Source of the DNA: Lichtheimia corymbifera B2541
Taxonomy: Eukaryota > Mucoromycota > Mucoromycetes > Mucorales > Lichtheimiaceae
DNA length: 64,000 nucleotides
Assembly: GCA_000697475.1 (NCBI GenBank)
Contig: JNEU01000966.1
Location: 118,689 to 182,688 of the forward strand
Direction of reading: 5' to 3'
The notes under the pieces were generated by a model, which did not search any database, was not told the DNA's origin, and worked only from the letters and a program-made list of their open reading frames with translations. Numbering within the stretch: the stretch's first letter is position 1; each line of letters starts with the position of its first letter. Of the stretch, positions 52,669-64,000 are shown piece after piece. The position numbers were made by a program, and so were the translations under genes.

Positions 52669-54089
52669 ATGCTGTCATGTGATTTAAATCCAAGACATGA
52701 GCGTATGCAGCACTCCTTGGATGCACTTGGATGCGATATGGCACTACATTACACACAATGCGATGGTTATCATATGAGTGCAAGTAGGTTTATTATCTTC
52801 TGGTCACCCGCTTTTGGATGCTGTGTGCAACACATGATCATTGGAACACCGTTCAACCACCGCTCGAAAAGAATATAAAAGGACGCAGAGAATCCGCAGC
52901 CGCCTTTTTCTTCTTTGTTCTCTTCTGGGGACGTATTGGTACCAAACGTACTTCCGTCTCTCTCGCGGTCGGGGGATTGCGGGTGATCTGGGGAATCACC
53001 CGGGGACGAAAAAGGCGTAACTCCACTGGTTGTATAGTGGCCCCCCACTTGCAATCACTCGTTTGACACATGTTGAAGGTGCCCCATGTGGAGAGGGGGG
53101 ATGGATGTGTGGCGACCTTCACGAGGTCATCCCTGTGAGTACTTGGGTCTTGAACTCAAGGAAACTAACAGCCACACGCTAGATAGCTTGTCTTTATTGA
53201 TCAATAAAATAAATCTTTTCTATATGTGCATATAATATACTACGTGTTAATACTAAATAACCATGTTGCTTGTATTGTAAAGTGATCGTGTACCTCATTG
53301 GGAGCCAATGTAGGCGGGTGATCGGTTGAAGGTTTTTGATCGTTTGGCCAACTGGTTACGTGAAGATATGCAGGCTACTGGGATGCTGCGCTTAACCACA
53401 GCTACTTGTTTACCTTAACACGTGTACGCTGAAAAAATGCCACTGGACTATCATAATACGTAATGTAACTTCATGTCCCAGGAAATAAAAGGTATATACT
53501 TTATATTGGTTGCTATCGATACTTTTATATTCCCTAGCAAAACTGATATTAACTGGGGGCATAACATCCGATCCACCCAAAAGCTACGTTTGTATTTCAA
53601 ATGAACACGATTGTCTCATATTATAAAGTGATGAGCCAGAGATACACGACATTGAGGATATAGTAAGGCGTGCAAGATGATAAGAAACGACAAGATGGAT
53701 TGATTGATCAGTGCATAGGCCGCATAACATCTAAGGAAATCTAGGTGATGGGTTATCAACACAAAGAACCCATCTCTGTGACAGAGCCAAGATGATGGTC
53801 AAAAAGAACTTGCTTTATTTCCTTATTTGCTATTGTATCTCCCTTCCCAGCGTCTTGTAACCAATCTTAAATCCTCGTTATTCTCCTCCCTCTATTTGAT
53901 CCATCAACTACACTGTATAAAAACGAATCAGTTGGCATGTCCTGATGTTGCCGTAGGATGTGTTTCACAGATTACTTACCATGATCACAAATCACTTGGT
54001 CAACGATTCGCTTGCACTATGGGAAGTATGTGTCCTTTTCAGTCTTGTTTAATGCCTTGTCATCCATCCACATCTGTTGCCGATCCTTG

Positions 54090-55300
54090 GAAGGGTTGAA
54101 ATCCATTGCCTTCAGTAGTCTCCTCTTGAATTGATAAAATGCAGTCTCATTGCCATGCCATCACCAGCTTCCCCGTAGGACCTGTAGCGAGACTCTTGAG
54201 TTTGCTCATATAGCTGGGCGTAGCGCATATATGATGAGATTTGGGATAACACTCATTTTGAGCAGCATACCAAAAAATGACACATACCATCCATGGTTGT
54301 TCATGGCACTTCCATAGTTGCCTTGTTCCCTTTGCCTATACACCGCCAAAGGCCCATTGTATGGTTTAACCAATATTGAGTGAGTGACCTTTTCGAAAGA
54401 TAGGAATAAAACGTTGACTTACGCTAGAAACAGCCACCCCATTCCAAAGAAAATAGCACTTTGCGTTGTTTGTTGTTCAGAGAGAATGCCATAGAGCAAT
54501 GTAATAAACGACGTCCTACATCAAAGTATACTGTTAACCATCAACCACAAAAACAAAACATCAAACATCCACCATCCTACTTACAGGGAACTCTAGGATC
54601 AGGAAGAACGCGTATCCAATAAACCGCTTCCCTTATCCGCTGGACGTATGCATGCCCCAGAAGCCATCAAATGGCACCATTACCAAAACAATCACTGCCT
54701 TGGGATCATCAAGTTTGAGTATAGATTCGCCAAAGAAACGCACCATAACCTGTGACGTAGTTGAAATTGCATTAGCGATAGTATGTATGATAAGTTATAT
54801 TATGGATGAAAGAATGCACTTACCATAACCAATAAGATGATGGATCAGATTCACCAGCGTAGTGGTTCATAGGTATTCTCAAAGCAGTACAGTATATTGC
54901 CGATAATACTTGGCAATAAACAGGATCGTGAATGAATAGGATTGTTTTGTAGATCCAACAAAGATATACGTACCGTGCTTCAGGATCAACCATCGTCCAA
55001 CACATTCGACCTAAGATAAACGTAATGCAGTATAGTGAGTGAATCATCCCAAACACTCACCATTTCAACATAGCCAAAAGGTACCGTTTAAAGTGTTGTT
55101 TCGGCTCTCTTGTGTATAATAATTAGCAAAGAATACGTACGACGTCAATTGGATCTTGTGTAAGAAGCGAGGAGATATCATCTTGATCGAGTTCCTGCTG
55201 GTTGTTGATATCATCTTCAAGCACGTCGTTTTGGAGTTTTGCACAAGGATCAAGGTGACAAACAGGAAACATGAATACAAGTCGATGAGGTTGATAAGAG
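54090..55300 (-). pseudogene. degenerate multi-exon gene, unit B
   Basis: Same exon-like blocks as in unit A at corresponding places. The 5' part is better kept here (RRRISYQPHRLVFMFPVCHL, NDVLEDDINNQQELDQDD, ISSLLTQDPIDVV at about 55310-55140). The FITLLYG-type block is changed and the REQGNY block shows further substitutions. It is broken independently of A. Confidence 0.55.
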
Positions 55301-56789
55301 ATACGCCTGCGTGGTTTGTTCAAGGCTCATAGAGGCGCTGGTGTCAATGGCGTGGAAGCTGCTAATTGGTTGCTCAAGGTTAGTTACAATGGCACTGTCA
55401 ATCGCGCACCTGATTCCTCACCTTGTCATGCTCAAGATACCTTGGATTACTGTCAATGGACTTGGATTGGGAACGTCATTCGCTTGTTGGAGTCAAAAGT
55501 GATAGAAGGAAGAAAAGACGAGCTTAATGGAACGACGCGTTTTACCCCCGACTGGAAGTTTATAGCCAGCCTCCCCTTATTATCTCCATTTACCACCGGT
55601 TCATTGTTCATATCACCATGCAGCCTTGTTTCCATTGTTTTCACTATTCATTGCCGTTATCTACCATCGTTGTTCTTTGTATTTTAAAGACAAGTCATCA
55701 TAAAGAAGAGGTGTAAAGGCATATCGCTGCTGAGATTTATTGGATGGTACACGAGTGTCATGCAGCGTGTTGTTGTACAGACATGATTGTGATCGATCGA
55801 TCGATCGACCGATACTCAACAACCTACTCCACATAAGCAATATTGGTCTAAGGATATTAATGGTGATGCTCTGTAATTTACATAGCCCACAATAATCATT
55901 CAGGGTTAATAATAAAGGGGGCTGATCAATGAATGTCTGTGTGTTGCTGCATGTTGTTCCTTGCGTGTGAAAAAATTTTCACGTGAAAAAGGTTTGGTTG
56001 GGATGCATGGCGTCAAACACATTGATGCATGTATTCCCAATATCCGGTAACCCCCTTTTTCTTTACCACAGTGAGATCGACCTTCTTGACTTCCAAGGCT
56101 GTCTGCTGTTATGGCGTATTCATGTAAGCTATTTGCATCTTTCCCAAGTGATACCTTTTTATTCTAGTGAAGGGGTGATCATCACAATGTAGCAAAGTGA
56201 GACGATTTTTACGGAGGATTGATTCTGTCAAAAAGGTGGGTTGCCTTTTCTGGATCAGAAAGCTGACGCGTCAGATCAAGTCATCCGAGGTGTCTCCCCC
56301 GATATTGTACACCGATTATCGATTCAAAGGCTGTAGATCAACATTCACGCAATCATTATACTTGTCACTTCTTCACCATGACAATATATGTTAAGAAAAC
56401 ATTCATTCAAATCTTGGTTGGAATGCAGGTACCCGCGTTGCTGCACAATTTTGACACGCTCAAAGTTGGTTGACAGCAATATGACAGCGGATGCATTTGT
56501 ATGTTGATCCAAGGAATATACCAAATTACATAATGCCTATTAATCACCATCCATGTAATGGGTCAATTATACGCGTTATCCTGTTCAAAAGTAAGGATGC
56601 ATCGAATGTAGACGAATGGGTAAAGTATATGAATATTGGGGTGGGGGGAAAACTGCAACAAAGAACCTTCTAACGCGAATGTAACGTTGCCCCCATGATC
56701 CCTATCGAATTAGATATGGTTCGCGGTGAGCATAAAACGCGATGAATACTGCGCAGCATCTTTTTCCTCCCCCTTTCGACTCTTTTTCC

Positions 56790-58339
56790 ATGTCCAATTC
56801 TTCTTCTTCTGCCTCAGCCTCTGCCACGAGCAAGCTCACTACCACCTCTTCAGCCTCTGCCACGATCAAGCTTACTACCGCCTCCTCAGCCTCTGCCACG
56901 AGCAAGCTCACTACCACCTCTTCAGCCTCTGCCTCGAGCACGCTTACTACCGTCTCTTCAGCCTCTGCCTCGAGCACGCTTACTACCGTCTCTTCAGCCT
57001 CTGCCTCGAGCACGCTTACTACCTCTTCAGCCTCTGCTATGTGCATGCTTACTACTGCTACTCCTACGCTTAAGCGTACGGCTTCCAACACGTCACTTGA
57101 CAGTGCGTGTTCTCAAGATCCTGCTATGCCTGCTGTTCACAAGCGCATCCACCTTGATGAACTTTCTGATGAAGCAAGTTCTTCGTCTGACAACGACTCC
57201 GGTGACAGTGATCTTGATGACGGTGATTACCAAGAAGAAGAAGATGCTGTTTGGGAGATGATGGCTCCCAACGTGTGGGATGCTTTGTCCGGTGCCCACT
57301 GCAACAAGACAATCAAATGGAAGAAAGAGAAGAACGATCTTGTAGAGGTGTTGGTACGTTACTTGAAGAAGAATACTAGCACTGATCTCATGACACACTT
57401 TTTTTTCATGCAATTTTGTAGGCGCTGATAGTGAGATCATGACCAAGCTTCAAGGTCTCGCTACAGGTGCTATTATCGAGCTGGTTGATGGCAAGGTCTT
57501 GGAGATCAATGGACCGGTTCAAAAGGTTGACCATCTCATCAACGTAATGCAACGTCTGGTAAATATATCACAAGCAAAAAGTGGTTATGTATTGACTATC
57601 AGCTCCTAAACACATACTTTCTTCCTGGTAGCTCGTGGTTTTTGGTCCCTCAGCCAAAAACTATATTGTCATCACTGTTGGTGGCACTCAGTTGTCACAA
57701 CACCTCGCTGCATTGCAGCAAACAGTGGGTGCGAACGGGAGAATTGTAGCGGAGGAGAAACTCCACTTCTCCGTTTGCAAGACGGATGGGGAGTGGCCTG
57801 CTGCCGAGGTAGCGCAGCTTGCTCAAGAGGTTGCAGCAAGTTTGACACAAGTACCGCAAATCCATACACAACACGTTCATTTGCGACAAGGTCGCATTTT
57901 TCAACCCAACTGGTAATCGACCCCAAGGTATACATTATGCTCAAGTGTGTCTCTTTGTTTCACTTCAATTAAGCAAATGTTGATTTAGTACTTGGTGTAT
58001 GCCCCTCGGACGAAACAAGCCCCATCCACGAATTCATCGGTATGCATTGATCGTTTTTACGATAGTCCAAAGCCATACTCATCATTATATCTTATAGCAA
58101 TGTTGCAGGATGCATTGCAGCAACAAGGTGGCCTTACCATGGAGACAACAACCCACGCCACCATCATCAACAGGAGGAAGGGGTCTGCGTCTCTTGCCAC
58201 CATCCTCGCACCCTACTTCTCAAGCAGCCACGATTGGATGGGCCCCCTTTCAATTCAGACGGTCGCAGTAAGTAGGATGGCTACCTCACTTCACTCAAAG
58301 ACGCAGCAATACTTCAACCTCTGGGAGGTGGATGTATGA
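56790..58339 (+). pseudogene. ASCC1/AKAP7-like gene, unit B, frameshifted
   Basis: Same exon plan as unit A: about 56790-57353, 57422-57558, 57632-57927, 57989-58039 and 58098-58339. The N-terminus is longer and intact here, with a Ser/Ala/Thr repeat. One base is missing at the first donor (gtgttg|gtacg against gtgttcg|gtacg in A), which puts exon 2 out of frame. One extra A at about 57856-57862 in exon 3 leads to a stop after about 15 codons. The 2H motifs KLHFSV and THATIINRR remain. Either it is a pseudogene or it uses splice sites I did not find. Confidence 0.6.
56806..57048. repeat. 36-39-bp coding minisatellite, unit B
   Basis: About six repeats of the type GCCTCTGCCTCGAGCACGCT plus ACTACCGTCTCTTCA, coding SASASSTLTTVS-like units in the N-terminus of the ASCC1-like gene. 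Unit A has only about three and a half at 46990-47140, with a deletion that shifts the frame. Confidence 0.8.
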
Positions 58340-59939
58340 ATTGCGTTTGTGGTCCTTCTCATGACATTTAGTCATCACACGTCATCCGCCTTGACACGGC
58401 GTTAAATGTGTTGGCCTGAGTATGGCCCTAAACTGCTCGTCCGAAACGACGTTAAACTATGGGTGTGGATTGCCAATCACCTCCTCGTGGTCGAACCTGG
58501 AAACCATCTTGGTTGATGGGCTAAGAATTGGCACAGCTAGATTGTTTACTCTTATTAATAAAGCTTTTCTTAAAACCCAATGTCAATTATGCTGCTATGC
58601 TGCTATATATCATACAATTTGTTCTATCCTCTCTATAAGAATCTTATATTCGTTGTAACTTTTCTCAATAAACATCCTATCATCCATTCAAGCACTTCTT
58701 GGAAGGCAGTAATAGTAAAGCAGGTTGCCATGGAGAGATTAGTTGAGTGGGCCGTTCAATCATAAACCAATCCCATAATAGTGCACATCTTTGATATATG
58801 ATGATAATACGATACTTTAATTCTTATGTGAATCCAATGTTCATCGACTGGAAGTTGAAGAATGATAGTATGGGTCTTTCTCTGGTAAATACAATAAGGA
58901 CGGCATCACCAAATTGAATATGATGAGTGAATCAGATAAACCAACATCTGCCATTGTTCCAGTATCGTTGGTTGCTGCCGCCAAAATCAGTATCATCCAT
59001 GATCCCAAAGCCGCTGCTGTGTGCCTTCACTCCAGTGATCCAATATCTTCCATTCCCATGGCATTAAATCACGTCTCACGAATGCCATCCAATCCATCAC
59101 CCTCATTCACATGATAGAATCCTTCCTTCTTGCTGACCACAATAACATCCCCGTCACTGCACTTGATTACCTCCATCCATCCATCCTAACCATTGCATTT
59201 CCAGTATTTGATATAAAAGAACCCTCTCCCCTGTGATCGCTACTGATATGTTCCCTTTTCCATCCAGCCCTTGGTCTCTCTCGCTCTTGATCGTTTCCCA
59301 TTGCAGTTCAAACATGTGAAGATTGCTCTTGAAAGTTGATATGGCACCATCCATTGGAATTGTATTGAAGCAGGCTGCTACACGTAAATAAAGCTGATTC
59401 TATACAATGGCTATCTGCTGTCCATGTGGAAAGGCTGTAATATAAGTTGCTGCAAGTAGAGAACGCTGCTTGAGACAATGGAGTAAGGCCCTGCTAATAG
59501 CATTACGGTTGGTGGTGTAGAGGTGTGAGCAAGAGCGTGTGTTGCAGTAGAGTGACAAGTTGTAAACGCTGTTCGAGGCAATAGAGTAAAGACCTTGCTA
59601 ACAGCAACTGCTGGAATGAATGGTGTTACGTTTGATCGTCGTTGGGGATTGTACAAGAGCGTGTGTCGTGTCCAGAAACGCGTGTGTTGTAGTGGGCTGC
59701 AAACGCCATGGACTTGCCATTCAATCAAAAACTATCGGATCAAGGCAGCTGCAGGATTGACATTATGGCTTGAAGAAGGACAATCGTTCGCAGGTTGTAG
59801 TTGTGCTTGAATGGGGCAACAGTTGAGAATGGAAAAAGAGGCAAGAAGGAGGGAGTGGAAGAGCTGGAAATTTAAGTTGATTGAGCTGTCAGGCATGTAT
59901 TCATGCACACTGTAAATTGATCCATGACTTTGAGAGTGC

Positions 59940-60960
59940 CCATTTCGACTTGAAACTTTCACACAATATGCTCCTGGGCATGCTGATCAACTTTGTCTTA
60001 ATAAAGAACCCACATTTCATTTGAAAATTTTGAATGGGAGAGTATAATGTGGGGTTTACTATGATGGACGGAATTTCCGTACCGCGTCCGAATTCATGAA
60101 ATGTCATTTAGTATGAATTACCTTGGGATTCCCCATTTCGAACTTGAAACTTGGTATGAAGGTTCGCTGGGTCATGCTGATCAACTCCATTCATTTAAAA
60201 ATCGCAGGGTCCATTATGATGTTTTATGAATCGGACGGTCCAAAGATAGGATAGACGATGGACAGACGGACCGCAAGTAGGGTGTATAGTGGACACCCCC
60301 ACGGTTGTCCACCTCCATCGTCAAACTTTGTCAGACGGTGGGCTTCGATATACTGATCAACTCCATTCAAATTAAAACCGGATGCTTCATTGTGAGAAAT
60401 AAAATGGGAGCGTCGGACGTTGAACGAATGGGAAAATATATAGGGTGAGCCCCCATAACCTTGAGAGTGCCCATTTCGAACCTGAAAATTTCAGACAAGA
60501 TGCTCTCGGGCATACTGATCAATTTCGTTCTCATAAAGACCTCACGCTTCATGTAAAAGTTTTGAATGGCAGGGTATAATGTGGGGTTTACTATGATGGG
60601 CGGAAATTCCGCACCCGTCCAGACTCATGAAATGTCAATTACTATGCATTGCCTTTGGATTCCCTCTCTCGAACCTGAAACTTGGTAAGCAGGTTCTCTG
60701 AGTCATGCTGATCAACCCCATTCATTTAAAAACCACATACTTAATTATGAAAATCTTGAATTCAGGGCGGTCCCAATGTAGCAGAGACATTGAATAAGGC
60801 CGATTGCCCCGAGATTGCCCACCTTGATCGTGAAACTCGCGCACATGGTGCTGTCGACCACGACGAGTAACTTTGTTCTCATAAAGTCCTCACGCTTCAC
60901 TATGAGAACGTTAGCAAACGTGTACCTTTATGTTTTACCTATGCCTTAAGCGTGATCGAG
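59940..60960. repeat. hairpin-prone module cluster, unit C
   Basis: Five clear cores at 59992, 60176, 60352, 60514 and 60707 (two read ACTGATCAA) and a diverged sixth near 60850. Spacing and order follow unit A. Confidence 0.75.
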
Positions 60961-61334
60961 TTGCTTTTTCCTACTGGATGATGTCGACTGCATTAACGGA
61001 AAGATAAAGAGCTGAGTGAAATGGCACGTGGTGGTTACACAACACGTCCTTGACATGTTACTGCATAAATGGATGATGATGATTGCCTTTTGGAAGGCAC
61101 ATCAGTAAACGACATCCAATAATGAAGGTGTGTGTGGCAAGGTATGTATTTGTAGGATGACAATAACAGTTCCACATCACATTTGGGTGTAGGAGAAGGT
61201 CGACTTGCATAAACTAATTTGTACATGTAAACCCAGCCAGTACATAATCATTTCAATGGAGGGATCACTTTTCTTTTTCTCTCAACTCCATCCTACTCCT
61301 CCTTATTGTATCACAAACGCCATCTGCTTCTTTC

Positions 61335-61871
61335 ATGATCGATAACCGAATCACCTTTATTATTCCATCGAAGGTATATTATGTCATCCACAAGCTAGCA
61401 AAGTCCAAGTGCGTAATAAATAAGGAATGCTTTATTTCATCTAGCTATCTTGCTATCTTGCTATCTTGCTACGTACCTTGCCACCATCGTCGTCTTTGTC
61501 ATCCGTCATCGTCTGTACTCGTACTCGTCACCAGTCGTCAATCTTCTCCCTCCTCGTCACCCGATATCGTCCCAGGCACACCAGTAGAAAAGAATGGGGT
61601 CGTGATCATTGTCATTGTTGTGAGCATGGTTATCGTCGTAATAATCGTCGTAATCGTCGTAATCGTTGCCTCTACAAATAAAATAAAAAGAGCCAAGTTA
61701 GGCAGTCTGATTCCGGGGATGATGGCGATTTGGTATACCGTTAGACGATTCTCTCCAAGGAAGGAACCAAATCACCACCATAAGAGCAACGCCGGGAGGT
61801 CCCTTGTTCTTGAGAAAGCACTGCACGAATCACGCAAGACAAGTTCGATCGAAGGACATCACTTTCATTGA
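61335..61871 (+). CDS. possible membrane protein, unit C (178 aa)
   Basis: Longest version of the same frame, starting at ATG 61335 (MIDNRITFIIPSKVYY). Here the GTCGTAATC repeat has one more unit than in B, lengthening the Val/Ile helix by three residues without breaking the frame. The tail reads RRFSPRKEPNHHHKSN. Unit A has lost this part. No family recognised; it could be a single-pass membrane protein or an accidental frame through a microsatellite. Confidence 0.35.
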   Translation: MIDNRITFIIPSKVYYVIHKLAKSKCVINKECFISSSYLAILLSCYVPCHHRRLCHPSSSVLVLVTSRQSSPSSSPDIVPGTPVEKNGVVIIVIVVSMVIVVIIVVIVVIVASTNKIKRAKLGSLIPGMMAIWYTVRRFSPRKEPNHHHKSNAGRSLVLEKALHESRKTSSIEGHHFH

Positions 61872-62871
61872 ATCCAGGCTCATAGTTGTTCTCATTTCAT
61901 CCTCTCCAATCCTTGCAATCATATTCCACCTCATGAAAGGAAATACTCAAGGGAAAGAACGAGCCTATCACGAGAAGAGCATATTGGGTTTGCACTGATG
62001 TCAACACATTCACAGTTGGGCTGTTGCAAATCCACATTTACCTTCAACACGGTTGGCCATGCTCTTCCAACAACCCATCGGCCTCGACCCATCAACTCAA
62101 CGCAGGCCTATAGAACCCCGGACGCGTTCCAAGAACTTTTCCAGCAAACTGGTCACTATATACATAGCCTGATCAAAAACCTATACGATTCATTATTAGC
62201 ACACATATAGAATAAACGCATTTTTATTGTTTGTCCCATTGCACTTGCCTTTTCCATATACACGAAGATCCTTTGTTGATGGTTACTGGAAACCGAAAAA
62301 CCATGGCGTAGTGTAGTTGAGCCGAAACAGAACGCCAAACGAGCCGACGTCTTGAAACCAAACTTGCCCTCTATACAGGCTTACACGTCAATGGAACAAG
62401 GTCTGCTGCAACATTGGGCTCTGAATGTACCTGTTGACACCAAGCGAAGAGGCAGCAACGATATCGCCATGGCAACCACGCTCATTCCTCAGCACTTGGA
62501 CACGCTTGACAATGCCTGTTCAGAACTATATTAATACCTCACAACCAACATGAGCACACTCTTTTATAATACCTTACCTTGATCGTGATGTGAATGGGAT
62601 AAAAGCAGAGGAGGGATAAAGAGAACAGAGGCGTTGTGTCAAGCCGTGGAGCTGCTGTTCCCAAATTTGAATTCAACCACTGTTATCATTACATTGACGC
62701 CATTCAATTACCCACACACACACAACCCACCCAAATACACTACACCGCCATTAACATCATCTTCCTCATGATAGACAGTTATAGATACACGTAAATAAAA
62801 GAAATGAGCATCATGTATAGCAAAAGATGTGTGTTATTTTACGTTTATAGGGTCTCAAAGAGAGAGCTGGC

Positions 62872-62934
62872 ATGTCTGAGTTGAATGCAAGCGTCATGCA
62901 GCAGCTCGACCTTCTGCAATCTGCCATTTTGTGA
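62872..62934 (+). CDS. conserved micro-ORF, unit C (20 aa)
   Basis: As in unit A with ASV, LDL and LQ changes. Start and stop are conserved. Confidence 0.3.
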   Translation: MSELNASVMQQLDLLQSAIL

Positions 62935-64000
62935 ATGCTGTCATGTGATTTAAATCCAAGACTTGTGCGTATGCAGCACTCCTTGGATGCACTTGGATGC
63001 GAAATGGTATTACTTTACCACGATGCGATGGTTATCATATGAGTGCGAGTAGGTTTATTATCTTCTGGTCACCCGCTTTTGGATGCTTTCTGCAGCACAT
63101 ATCAATTTTCCCAGGTCCGTTACACCAAACACCATTCAACCACCGCTCGAATGGAAATAAAAGGAGCCAGAGAATCCGCAGCCGCCTTTTTCTTCTTTGT
63201 TCTCTTCGGGGGATGTATTGGTACCGATCGTCTTTATGTTGCTGTCGTGGTCAGGGTTATCATTGGGTGATCTGGGGAACACTCTGCGACGTAAGGCGTG
63301 AAACTCCATCTGGTTGTATAGTGGCCCCCCACTTGCAATCACCTCGTTTGACACATGTTGAAGGTGCCCCATGTGGAGAGGGGGGATGGATGTGTGGCGA
63401 CCTTCTCGAGGTCATCCCTGTGAGTACTTGGGTCTTGAACTCAAAGAAACTAACAGCCACACGCTAGCTAGTTTGTCTTTATTGATCAATAAAATAAACC
63501 TTTTCTATGTGTACATATAATATATTACGTGTTGAATACTAAGTAAGCATGTTGCTTGTATTGTAAAGTGTAGGTGGGTGATCGGTTGAAGACTTTTGAT
63601 CGTTTGGGCCAATTGGTTCCGTGATGATATGCAGGCTACTGTGGTGCTACGCTCAACCACAGCAACCTGTTTACCTTAACACGTGTACGCAGTAAAAATG
63701 CACTGGACTATCATAATATGTAATGTAACTTCATGCCCAGGAAGCAAAGGTATATACTTTATATTGGTTGCTATCGATACTTTTATATTCCCTATAGCAA
63801 AACTGATATTGACTGGATCCATCCAAAAGCTACGTATTTCAAATGAAGGCGTGCAAGATGGTGAGAGACGACAAGACGGATTGATTGATCAGTGCATAGA
63901 CGGCATAACATCTAAAGAAATCTAGGTGATGGGATATCAACACAAAGAATCCATCTCTGTGACAGAGCCAGGATGATGGTCAAAAAGAACTTGCTTTATT

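Larger units (their letters stand above)
48861..58778 (+). repeat. tandem array unit B (about 9.9 kb)
   Basis: Second, complete unit in the same order and orientation. Anchors give different offsets from A: the ggagggatcac block 41621 to 50956 (9335), the GATC run 45974 to 55791 (9817), the ASCC1-like exon 47725 to 57632 (9907). Indels therefore, not one clean duplication, separate the copies. Unit boundaries are arbitrary because the junctions are continuous. Confidence 0.85.
58779..64000 (+). repeat. tandem array unit C, cut by window end
   Basis: Third unit, covering leader, hairpin modules, the TM-like frame and the following non-coding block. The window ends before the degenerate gene and the ASCC1-like gene. 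It resembles B more than A in its first 3 kb (both have the segment missing from A). Confidence 0.85.

Noticed and set aside
62997..63467. 156-codon frame in unit C
   Set aside because: Corresponding sequence in A and B has frame-breaking indels, and the composition is unremarkable.

Overview
The window is nuclear DNA of a filamentous fungus, most likely an early-diverging Mucoromycota-type mould. Most genes are split by many short GT-AG introns (about 50-100 nt). The gene set is eukaryotic and fungal: the fungal kinetochore DASH subunit Ask1, Mediator, exosome, KEOPS, COPI, spliceosome and F1 ATP synthase subunits. Mediator subunit 25, absent from the best-studied yeasts, is present in full length. 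A fungal Helitron and a large repeat array fill the right part. The lineage call is inference; no marker gene was searched. Layout, 1-24.4 kb: an ordinary, gene-dense housekeeping block. In order: a 5'-truncated Ser/Pro-rich single-pass membrane protein; Ask1; a two-finger C2H2 protein; pterin-4a-carbinolamine dehydratase (-) divergent from SF3B5 (+); exosome Rrp45; Mediator Med25; tRNA-Gly(UCC); a small unknown gene; glucose-6-phosphate isomerase copy 1; KEOPS Pcc1; a PD-(D/E)XK-like protein; ATP synthase delta; coatomer beta; and a disordered PIP-box protein. Several are too finely split for an ORF scan and were rebuilt exon by exon (SF3B5 with an ATG-only first exon, Pcc1 with a 14-nt first exon, coatomer beta with 15 exons and one GC-AG intron). 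24.4-29.3 kb: an arrestin-like gene keeps only its first exon. A 5'-truncated Helitron (Rep fragment plus Pif1-type helicase) begins just inside its first intron, and no later arrestin exon is visible. 29.3-35.2 kb: the spliceosomal DEAH helicase Prp22/DHX8, then a second glucose-6-phosphate isomerase gene with the same intron position as copy 1. 36.2-38.6 kb: a 2.4-kb foldback element. Its arms are inverted repeats, each arm holds a 327-bp direct repeat, and smaller inverted repeats lie inside the arms. 39.3-64 kb: a tandem array of a unit about 9.3-10.3 kb long, with two complete copies (A, B) and a third (C) cut by the window end. Each unit holds a cluster of roughly 155-195-bp hairpin-prone modules that resemble pieces of the foldback element, short conserved reading frames and, in A and B, a degenerate multi-exon gene on the minus strand. 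Near the end of A and B lies a spliced gene with a Ser-rich minisatellite N-terminus, a KH-like segment and a 2H-phosphoesterase domain of the ASCC1/AKAP7 type. That gene reads through in A and is frameshifted in B. This array, with its shared modules, is the least explained part of the window.
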